NCBI GenBank assembly: GCA_914767715.1
Contig: OU612066.1
Coordinates: forward strand, 12,283,001-12,347,000
Length of the DNA: 64,000 nucleotides
Source of the DNA: Membranipora membranacea
Lineage: Eukaryota; Bryozoa; Gymnolaemata; Cheilostomatida; Membraniporidae
Reading direction: 5' to 3'
A program made the translations under genes and the position numbers. A model generated the notes under the pieces. That model was not told where the DNA came from. It searched no databases and was given only the letters and a program-made list of their open reading frames with translations. Shown here one piece after another: positions 10,301-22,300 of the stretch (position 1 is the first letter of the stretch; each line of letters begins with the position of its first letter).

Positions 10301-13300
10301 ATGTTAGGATGTAAATTTGAGCATAGCAAATTGGTGAAAGTAAGTCGCATAACAATTTTTTTTCCCCATATTATTACTTCCCGCACAAGTTGACCACTGT
10401 AGATGGACTACCGAGTCTCTATAATTAATGCTGGATCTGAATTTCAGTTCCTATCGTGGACCGATCCATTATCGTCATACTGCACAGCAGCTCCTGGTTG
10501 TTGCTCAATGTTGGAAGCCATCAGAAAAATGAATTCACAAATTGAAGTTCTTTCAGCTCACTGACAATTATGAAAATGACACCAAAATAGCACATCAAAA
10601 TTAGCGGCAGTATAATTTTATGACACAGTTATGCAATGCATGGCTCATTATTGATTTTGTAGTGAATTGTAAATCAGCTGGTCATCAATCATCATGCTGT
10701 ATGCTACTAAGTACGGCTCAGTGGAATTTCCCATTGGGTAATTACCGTGATGTCATATGTTTTTGGATGTAAATTTGAACATAGCATATTGGTAAGAGAA
10801 AGTAGCATAACATTTTTTTTGGTCCATAATATAACTCCCCACACAAGTAAACCCCTGTAGGTGTACTAACGATTCTCTATAATAAATGATGTACCTGTAC
10901 CTGAACTGCTCAACCTCTTTGAAGAGGACTTAGCCTAATTATCCCAAAGGGATATATTTATTTTACTTTTAGCTTTTATTGTATGGTTAGCTAACAAAGT
11001 TGATATCAAATTCAAAGTCATCACTGTTAGAAAAAAGGACAATTTATATTACACTAGCTAATATGCGGATAAGTTAAGGTAATGCTTCGCCGGAATATTT
11101 TGTTGGGGTTTCTCGATATATTCATTTGCACGGGCACAATCATAAGAAGTAATATCAAAGAGAATTTGGTGTTTGAAATTTGATAAACAAGGAATAGCAA
11201 CAATTAAAATGTAAAATCATGATAATCTGAACAGCAGTTCTTAAGTTATTATCCTAGGCGAGGCATGACCTTAAATAAATAAATCTGACCTCCTGTTGAT
11301 CTGATTGATCTAGCATGTTGTTTAGAAAGTACTTCTCAGGTGATGTCAGCTCATCTGATCCTACACTACGCTTACTGAGGAACTCAACCCTGAAAGCTTG
11401 AATCTTTATATCATACACCTCTTCAGCTTCTCTATCAAACTGAACATTGGAGTAGAGCCGTCCAGTGAACTCATCAAGGGCAAATCTAGCAGCTGCAAAA
11501 TATATCAGAAGCTGAGATATGGGAATGATTGACAGGGATTAACCTTAGTGGATGCAGATCGGCTCTATTTTCCATCTGCCTAATGATGACCTTAAAATAA
11601 TTGGATAGGAAAAAATGGGGGTATGTGACTCTAATGATGACTGGTTGTAGGGCTATTGTTAGTTGATTTCGAACTAGATGATTGCCAAAGTTTACAACAG
11701 CAATATTATAGATAAGCCCAATAAATGAGAAATCCACATGGAAATGTAGTTGCTGACATATTTTAATCCATCACCTTATAGGTCTGCGCATCAGTCAATG
11801 CAATCCAGCTTACCGCAATCCTATTTCGAAAGAGGGTTGATATGTATTTTCTTTTAGTTGAGATTCAAATATCAAGACAGATAGAACTACAGCAACTTGC
11901 AGCTTCTATTTTTGTTCTATTAAACATTTTTCATTGGCAGTCCATTTATTCATATTTTTGAGACTATGTATAGGCCTACCTTTATTGCCCTCGACGATCT
12001 CATATCGCACAGCTCTTCCCCTCTGCTCATCGGATGTCGTCAGATCAATGATCTCTACAGGTGGAGGGGTGTTCTCAGTAACATATCCGGCGTAGATATC
12101 TCTGGCAAACCTCGGCTTAGGATCACTCTCCTCAACCACTACCTTCACCTGTGTATAAAACATAGCTCTGTAAGTTATATAGGAAAGTCAATGGTGACTT
12201 CATGGGGATTATGAATACAGCGGTAACACGTAAATTTCAGGGCGTTAATGAACAACTTACATAATTAATCATAACCACAGTTCAATGTATAACCCTGCTT
12301 TATACAAGACGGATTATATAAAAAGGGAAGACAACTATCAAGTATTAAGTATGATGGGTAATGTAAATCAAAGCAGAATTCTTTAATTGACACCAGGTAG
12401 CAACCAAGATATATTTCCTGCACAAAAGCTGTCCTCGAAATTATCAGTTATTAGGGAACCCTGGTGTTCTATTTATTTATCAAAAAAATCCAAGGACGTA
12501 ATCAGTGGGCTAAGCACAAAAAATGTGATGATAGTTTAAATGCCATGACAGAGCTTTGATCATTTCAGACTGAGCCACCACTCAAGCTTAACATAAGGGG
12601 AAGAAAAAGGGTACATAGTATGGGCACTAGACTGAATATACTGCATATGATTATATTAGTATACTATGTCTACAATAATATTTTAAGTTCATAATAGTAT
12701 ATGAGTATATTAAGTTTACGATATGACCTGATTTAGCGATTTTCTTAAATGCACTTGAAATCTTCAACTATAGTCTATCAACGAAAATGCTCTTGCCTAG
12801 GTGGACGTGATAGATTAATTGTAATAGGACTGGTGACCATTTGCTCACCAAGGTGAAAGCAGGAGATGGTGGGATATAGAAATCTGTAGCCTGTATGATA
12901 AGTTGGTACTCTGATCCTCCTTTGAGATCTTTGTTCACTGTGAGCTGCCCAGTCGTCCCATTCAAAACAAACTCATCGTCGAAATTACCATCTACAAAAA
13001 CCGCAGCAAAGGTATATGTTACATACAGATGTGCAAATGACCGGGGAGTGTCCTGAAAAAAATCTATTGATGATCTTGGACTTACTATAAAACTTAAGTT
13101 TGAAAATATCGACACATATTATCAATAGTTTGCCGATATCTTCGATGTAGTTTTTGATGTAGAACTTATTTTCTTGGTTTGTTTATGGTTACTGTCTCAT
13201 GTTTAGCAGGCAAAGATAACACTAAATGTTTTATTCGGTTCCTTCAACTCTTGCTGGTTGGGTTCAGAAGGATTATGAGTAACATACAGGTTTGATGGTG

Positions 13301-16300
13301 AGGATGATCCTTACCAGTTATAGAATACTCGAAATCACCATAGCCAGCAGTCAGGTTTATGAGTTGTGCGCCGATCGTTGTGTTGTCTGGTATGAATAAC
13401 TCATAGAGAGGTAACTCAAATATTGGCTTCGAATCTGAAACGTCCTACAGAAGACGAGAATGAGCAGGTAATCCTAGATTTGTGCTGAATCAGTTTGTAT
13501 GACAAAGTAATGTGTTCCTTTAAAATCCCAAAACAAATGCTTGTTCTTTGAATGGAAATAACAGCTAAAAACTCACTATGCGGGGTCTGAGCAATGGGCA
13601 ATTTAAGGCCAATAACCCTTACATGTACGCCGTGTTTTATAGAGTGGCGATGGTGGAATAAACTGTGCTGTGGGATGAGAGAACACAACTCTGAGAAGTG
13701 AATAGCGGCATAGTAACTAGAGCCATCAAACTTGTATGTTTTTTAGGGATTAGGAGATGGCGCAATTGGGTAGTGTGATTGCTATTCACTACCAGGCAAG
13801 TGCAGTACCAAGGAGTTGTGGGTTCGAGGGTCCATGGGGAGCTTTTAAAAATGATTGTTTCAGCCATAAGCACCCTTGGGTGATACATCTCGTTTGAAGC
13901 TATAAATTTGCTAAAATTTCATTCAGTGGTTATTTAAATTCTACATAAATGCCATTCTATGGACACATCAATAATTCAAATTTTAGGTATCTTTATAATT
14001 TATGACAGTAGTGACTCCCTTACCAGAACATTAATTTCCACATAGGATTCCGTTGTCTGTCTAGGTCTCCCCAGGTCATAAGCAATTATTGTAAGATTGT
14101 AAAATGGAATCTTCTCGTAATTCAAAAACTCTCTCAACATCAACACAGCTGCAATATAACGAAGCTTATTTGATTAGGCAAATCATTTGTGTTCTGCATT
14201 GGTTGTGAAAAGATTTTGACCCCGTCAATACATTTCTATGAGGAATCAGATGAATGAGTTAAAACATAGAGTTATTGTGTGCTCTAAGGTTATAATAACA
14301 GATGTGGTGAAGCCCACAGTTCTGAATGTACTTTCCTCTGTTTGACATCTCTTATCTAAGCGAACAGATTATTATGGAGTTGTCCTCATATGTTCAGTAA
14401 GTGGATAACTCTCTATAGACTGGCACTTAATCAAATTTCAGATTTAAATATCAAGATAGTGGTTACTAGTGACAAATGCGCCTATTAGAAATGTCAGATT
14501 CAATCCAGGGACACACAGATCATGAGATATACGACTGCATTGCATGTATATCTCTGGTTGGTAGAGAGCGAGTTAATTCACTTAGCATGAGCCACTCTAA
14601 CTCTAACTCTTTGATCAGAGATACACATGTTTATAGTGTAGTCTCGATGTCAGTGTGATCCAGGATGCTATATAATGGTTAACGGTGACAAGCGAGCCTA
14701 TTGGTTATGTTAGATCCAATCCAGGAAAGTGACACAACGTCACAGCAGTGCGTTTGATTTAATGTTTTTTTTACTAGAATATAACAGTATCATTGATGTG
14801 TAGAACATACCAGTATCATTGGTGTCTTGCAAAATGAAATCTCCGAGTTCATCTCCAGCGATTAAGGAGTAATAGACCTCTCCATTAAACCCAGAGTCCA
14901 CATCTGTAGCCTTCAACTTAGTGATAGTCACCTTGTGTAAATTCTCCTTTATACTACACAAAAGAAGTATCAGTTAAAAACAAAAACAAGGGTGTATTGA
15001 CCCCAAGAATACCTATCGGAGAACATGCACCTGGATTTACTACGGGAGGTATTTCAATTAGATTGAGCCATGCTTTACTAAAGCAAAATATCACACCGCT
15101 AAAAATCATCACTATCTTGCTCCTTCAATTAGACAAATTTGTTCCCAAATCACTCACTCAGAATGTATATAGTTCTATCAATGACTGAGAAATTTGGAAG
15201 CGAAAGCCTAGCAGGAATCGCGCACTCACTGAGTGATCAAATTACAATTTTGACGGTTTTCATTGAACGACCTCCCAGACAAGTACATGGTTTAGCATCA
15301 TTAAAAAATATTCATATTTAGGATGCAATTTCTATTTTAAGAGAATGCTAAAATGTGTTAATTTTTTTATCGGCAAACAATGTTGGGATCAAATGGTTGT
15401 TGTTCAGACTGGATGACCATTCCAAACTTTGTTAAGGATTGCAGACTAAGAGCGTTCAACAAATTCAACGCCCAAGAAACCTATAATTCAAAAGAAATGT
15501 AAGAGCAGACTTTGCAGACTTGTTACTTGCTTGTAAGGTCCATAATCTTTCTCAAAAACTGGAGCATTGTCATTGTCGTCTATGAGATAAACATATACGC
15601 TTAATGTATCCGTACGTCTCACAACACCATTGTCTACAGCTTCAACAGTCAACTGAAACTGCTGCACCACCTCAAAGTCAATTAGCCCATTCATTCTGAT
15701 CTCTCCGCTTGTTCGGTTGATGGTAAACAGCCCCTCTATAATGACCACATTTATATCATAATTAGATAACGTCCAACACTTCCTTCAATACAAGGCGGAT
15801 AGACCGCGGGGAAATATTTAGTCATCCTTATCATGAGCCAAGCCAAGAGGTGACAACTCAAGTTGAGCTCAAAATTCACATAGAAGTATAGTGCTTATAA
15901 AAATTGTAATACATTTGAGCAGGTTTGTGTAAGGTTACTGAATACATTCATGAAAGTGAATGTTTTTCTATCAGTGACAGGGTTACAATGTAAGGGTTGT
16001 GCAAGGAGGGAAAAAGGTAACATGATCATACCGATTAATGTTATCGAAGCTTCATCTAGAATTATGTGGAAATAGTTGATGCAGGTCATTAAAAAAGAAA
16101 AATTAAGCCTCAATCAGCCCCGATTTCTTTACACCATTGGCAACGTTCGGTGGATTCAGGTAAGTGAAATAGCTTCAAATAAATATTTATGCAGAGCGGC
16201 TTGAAAATTTGTTGAATTTCATTCTATCATTTCATTGGTTGGCAATTGGGAAAGTAATTTTCAAGACTTTGGTTTGTCTGTAATTCCAAATTATTCACAC

Positions 16301-19300
16301 TTTTAGTTGTTGAAATTTTTGTTCATTGCACCATTAAGCCATTGAAATCAACATAAGCTTATCAATAGATTAAAACTACTGATAGTGAGATATAACAGCA
16401 AAACCAAATTTCAGGCAAGCCAACAAGAAAAACAATGATTTATAAGCAGAACTGGACAAAAGTACCTGGCTTTATTTACTACTAATAATGCAATATATAT
16501 TTATCACCTACCTTCCGAACTGCCAATTATGCTGTAAGTAATCTCAGCATTTCTACCTAGATCAGGATCTCTAGCATGCACAGTTGTAAGAAGAGCGTTT
16601 TCGTACAGCCCCTCCGGTCGTGAGAACTCCAGCTTCTTGCTGTCAAACTCAGGAGAATGATCATTTATATCCAGCAAAGTGATCGTCACCTGGAATCAAA
16701 ATTCATCAACAAAGGATTAGTACATGTAACAGAGGATGGCGACGTTCAAGGTAAAGGTCGCTTTCATATGCAGACCCACACTGATCACGCGATATACTAT
16801 TGCATATATATCTCTGATCAATAGAGAGTGAATTAATTCACTTAGCATGAGTACTATCACTATCAGTACTATGTTAGGCACTCAAACTAAATTTACCCTA
16901 GCCATCAGAGATACACATGATAATAGTCTCGATATCAGTGTGAGGCAGACTGGACTGTGGAAAGCTCTGTATTTTAATCTTGATGATTATGTATTTGTAC
17001 TATGACACATTACTATGACCTCTATAAATGGTCTCTCGATATCTAAATGCATTGTTTGTCGATGCATAAATGGTGTAAATCATTATATGCCCTTATTGTA
17101 GCAGGCTCAACAATCAAATAACAGCAGAACACAATCAATTTCCAACTTGAACTTGCGAAAATGCAAGCAAGGAGGGATTCCAAAACAAAAAGTTTTCAAA
17201 CCACTAAAGTCCATACTTCGGTTTCAGGTCATCATTACTCACACGATGGACACAGAGGTTTGAAAGTTGTTCAATTGATGAAAAAAGATATGGAAAAACT
17301 GAAAATCCTTATTCTTTCTGATCACTGTGTCAGGCAGCAGTGCCAGATAATTGACTGTCGTGCTACATTATAAATTCCTTTTACAAATAGAAACATCCAT
17401 GAAACCGCCAACAGCTGTGCATATAGGACACTAGTTGTCTGTCATTGCCTTGTATGTATGCTACAGAAAGGAGAGCAGAAGTACCCGTGTATCTCGTGAC
17501 ATTCATATGCCTGTTTGCAGGACTACAAAACTGCAAAATAGCTTCTTTTATAATTTTTCTAAGGTGTTATAATGCCTTACTGTTTGTTCTTACTGACCTA
17601 TATGTTTTTATTAGAGCCCTGTCTTTTTTAATCTTGTAATTTTACTCCAGTGTACCACCCACAAATGGTTTTAGGAGGAAAAATAATAAAGCTCAACATA
17701 CATACATATTTTTCAGGTCAGAGACCTTTCATAGACGCAGGTTATTCTGGTCCCTGTAGGTGTCATTGGTCTCTATGTTACCCACCAAAATATTACATGA
17801 TTTCCAAGCTGTCATGCAGACAACTGCAACTCCAATTTAATTCAAAATTATCATGTCGACTGATAGACCATGTCGCTATCAATGAACGAGTTAGTTTAAA
17901 TCGCAACTATGAGCGCCTACAACATAACATAAAAGCCACACAGCCCACATCGTGTCCTGTCAATTTCCGGGAGCCTTCTTCTTGCAGCCTCGAAAATCAA
18001 GTCCAGGGTACATGCAGTTAAGTAATTGACCTTCACACCTGAGTAACAGTGTTGATTTCATAGGGATGAAGGCCCATCTCTATCAACAAAGTTGGTGATA
18101 ACAATATCACAGAGTAAGGATATAAGGATATCCTTACTCTGATATAAGGATATCCTTTACTCCTTACTTAGTAAGGATATCCTTACTCTGTGATATATGA
18201 GAATAAAGATAAGCACCTCGGTTTTATCATTTGCGCACAAACTCTGGGCAAACATGGAGGTGAGCGCAGAAAAGCGGCGACAGCAGCAGTGTTGTAAACA
18301 TCAAAAAATCATTAACTCACTGCTAGCCTTAGTAATCCTCCTTCTAGTTTGTGTTCTCAGTTACGGAGTTATCTACTCAACTCAGATGTTTGAGAACATC
18401 AAAAGAGAGAACGAGGAGCTGAGAGGTCACATTAGATCACTGAAAGAGGCAAGTTATTCTACAGAGCAACAAGAGAGATCGAGAGTTCATATTCAAAACT
18501 TTAACGGAAATCAGATTGAAAGATTAGAGCAGCGAGCATTAATCTTCGGGAAAAACCTGTTGGAATAAGGCCACCTTTGTTTTGGTGTAATCGCCAACTG
18601 ATTTTTCACATCAAATCTGGCATATGTAACTTAACAGCATGTTGCTAATTCATATTGGCATATGTAACTTAACAGCATGTTGCTAATTCTTGTCTTCCAC
18701 TCTGAAAATTTGGTTTAAAACTACCAATTACTTTATTACCTAACCAACACAGAAGAAATGATTTTGTCTGTAAAAGCGGTACTTTAAAAAGCATCATGAT
18801 TTGCCTTACTAATCTAGAGATTAGACAGCCTGATAGATGAGCAAACTCAACCAGGGGTGGATATAGGGAGAGAGAAGAGGGAAGTCCTATCATCAAGCTC
18901 TCAGAATTTACATGTAAAATCACTACTCGACGGATTACAAGGACTCACCGGTCCACCTGGACCAAGAGGACCACCAGTGAGTGAACCATAAGGTCAAACA
19001 AATAAATGGATGCACTGGTACAGCTTGTCTAATGCGTATGTGTCTGTGAGGGTATCAGTTCTTTACCATCCTGAACATTCTCTAGCTTCTATGTATGAAT
19101 AAGCGATTCATTAATAACACACTGAGCAAGTATATGTTACAACCCACACGTTTTGTAGTAAAAGTCATCGCCGAGGTGGCTTTAAATTTTCGATTTTTCA
19201 TGTGGTCTATGACAAAGGAATGATGTCACTATGACAAAACCTCAGCTGCCTTGTGTGAGTTGCAAGAAAATACTTGACCAGGAGTGGGGAATAGCTCGGT

Positions 19301-22300
19301 GCAACAAACTTTCTTCTGTCAAAAAGTAATTGTACAACTGATAAGTCTGTCTCCTCAAAAGATAAGGTTTTAATTCAATTCATAAAGCGTGAGAAATCAT
19401 CGTCTTATTCAATGTTGATAACGCTGGGCATCAAAAAACTTGATACCAACCTAGCCATAAATGACTTTATTAAGGTGGCACTACATATTATTGAGAGAAA
19501 AAGCGAGTAGTAGGTACTTGCTCTAAAAACTCTGTTTAATCTGATAATCTTGATGCTTCTTCAGGGTGTCGACGGCAGAGATGGTAAAGACTTCTCATCG
19601 TTATATCTCATGAGAGGCATCATCAATGAGACAGTGCAAAAAGGTATTTCAAAATTTTCAATCTACGACCAACACCCCATGTCTAACAAGAGCATCCAAA
19701 CTACAGCTGGTCAACTTTGTAAAATGATGACTATCATTAAAACATATCTGTATGGTTTTTATAGAGTGGGCTCAGCTGACTGACCATCTACCAGCATACG
19801 GCGGAGCTACATATCTTAGATGGGGGAGAACAACCTGCAATTCTCAGTCCAAACTTATCTACAAAGGCCAAATGACTGGTCCAGACCACAAATCATCTGG
19901 CGGCGGAAGCAACTATCAGTGTCTTCCTGATGATCCGGAATATGAGTCTACAGCTATATCTAATGTTCCTCATAGCAAGCTTCGCTCTGTCCTATACCAT
20001 GGGGGAAATCTGTTCGGCAAACCATTGACAAAGCATCGCGTACCTTGTGCTGTCTGTGAGGCAAATCAGAGAGTCGCACAGCTGATGATACCGGCTAAGA
20101 CCAGATGTCCATCCAGTGAGTGGATGCTTGAATATAAGGGTTATATGATGTCATCTGCTGAGCAACATTCTGATAATAGCTATGTTACCAGTAACTACGA
20201 CAAAGGGTCTTATGTTTGTGTAGATGACAATCCCGAGTCTTTGACATCTACACCAGCAGGTTCCTGGACAGGACAGATCTTATATGCGGTGACAGTATCA
20301 TGCTCAGGGGATGGAGCCTTAGCTAAATGTCCACCATACTTGTCTGATGGCAGGGCACTGTCATGTGTTGTTTGTTCAAAGTGAAAAGAATTTGTTGCAT
20401 GAGAGATATGTCAGTTTGTATTGGTATGAATTATTTTCTTTTCCTCATCAGGGCAATTAAACTATATACTGTATACTCTTGGATATTTCAAGCTGAAACA
20501 TGAATAAACAAAGATGCACAGACCATCAAGAATCGATTATTGGTTTTTTAGATATATGGATAATTTCCGTGTAGGAATAGATGGTCAAGACCACTTGATA
20601 CTTTTTAGCTTATATCAGGATATAAGACCTATTCAACCCCATAACACAAGTACAAACCTAAAATAATCTGAGAATGTATCAAGCTACCCCTTTATGTTTC
20701 TAAAAGCTGAAAACCCCTTATCTTCCTGGTCACTGTGTCAGGCAGCAGTGCCAGATAATTGACAGTCGTGCTACATTATAACGTCCTTTTACAAATAGAA
20801 ACATCCATGAAACCGCCAACAGCTGGCATACTGTAAATTTTTCACATATATTCAGATAGGACACTAGGTTGTCTGTCATTGCCTTGTATGTATGCTACAT
20901 ATTTTTCAGGTCAGAGACCTTTCATAGACGCAGGTTTGGGGTTTGGTTTGGTTTGGGTCAATTTCCGGGAGCCTTCTTCTTGCAGCCTCGAAAATCAAGT
21001 CCAGGGTACATGCAGTTAAGTAATTGCCTTCATACCTGAGTAACAGTGTTGATTCAATAGGGATAAAGGCCCATCTCTATAAACAAAGTCGGTGATAATA
21101 ATATAGAAAAAAGATAAGCACCTCGATTTCATCATTCGTGCACAAACTCTGGGCAAACATGGAGGTGAGCACAGAAAAGCGGCGTCAGCAGCAGTGTTGT
21201 AAACATCAAAGACTCATCAACTGGCTGCTAGCCTTAGTAATCCTCCTTCTAGCTTGTGTTCTCAGTTACGGAGTTATCTACTCAACTCAGATGTTTGAAA
21301 ACATCCAAAGAGACAATGAAGAGCTGAGAGGTGACATTAGAACACTGAAAGAGGCAAGTTATTCTAGTGAGCATCAAGAGGGAGAGTTCATATTTAAAAC
21401 TTTAACGGACCAGATTGAAAGACTAGAGCAGTGAGCATCGTCATCTTAAGGCAAAACGTCATAGAATGAGGACACCTTTGTTTTGGTGTAATCGCCGACC
21501 ATTTTCTTCTTTCTCATGTGTCTAATGTGTATGTATGTGAGGTTATAAGTTCATAACATGCTCATCATTCTCCAACTTCGAAGTAACTAGTCAGCATGTG
21601 GCAAATTCTTGTCTTCTCCCCTGAAAATTTGTTTAAAACTGCCTATTACTTTTTTGCCTCCCAACCCCAAAAAGACTTTAGGTATGTTAAAATGCATCAT
21701 GATTTCCCTTACTAATTCAGAGATTTGTCAGTCTGCTCAATGATCAGGCTCAACCAGGGGTGGATGTAGGGAGAGAGAAGAGGGAATTGCTATTATCAAG
21801 CCCTCAGAATGTACATGTAAATTCACTACGCGAGGGATTACAAGGACTCACCGGTCCGCCTGGACCAAGAGGACCACCAGTGAGTGAATCATAATGTTAA
21901 ACGATACATGTCTGCACCGGTATAGCTTGCCTAATGTGTATGATCTGTGTTTTGTTGTAAAAGTCATTCCTGAGGTGGATTAAAATTTTTGATATTCCCT
22001 GTGGTCTATGATAATGGAATGATCTCACTATGTCACAACCTGTGTTGTCTTGTGTGAGTTGCAGATAAAATAATGGGCCAGAAGTGTGGAATGACATCTG
22101 ATGGTGTACAGCTGATAGTTTGTCTCTCTAAAAGAAAAGGTTTTAATTCATCTCGATGCTTGAGAAATCATTGATATGTCCTATCCAATGTTGATAACAC
22201 CTGGCATCAACGAACTTGATACCAAATTAACCATATTATAATTTGGTAACTTGTAAAATGGCGGCCCTTACAAATTGTTGCGAAAAAGAGCAAGTAGAAG

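Larger units (their letters stand above)
17295..20707 (+). repeat. Segmental duplication, unit 1
   Basis: The segment from the GATCACTGTGTCAGGCAGCAG region through the first collagen gene is repeated at 20708-23200. Matching blocks include the 17330-17410 upstream region, all four exons and parts of the introns. Unit 1 keeps about 450 bp of upstream DNA (within 17466-17960) that unit 2 lacks. Confidence 0.85.

Noticed and set aside
17650-18021. 123-codon frame upstream of collagen copy 1
   Set aside because: Most of it is deleted in the duplicated unit 2 while the collagen gene is intact; no motif or splice support.
21138-21158. Upstream extension of collagen copy 2
   Set aside because: The frame extends only through a GTG. 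The ATG at 21159 aligns with the copy 1 ATG at 18254 and is the likely start.
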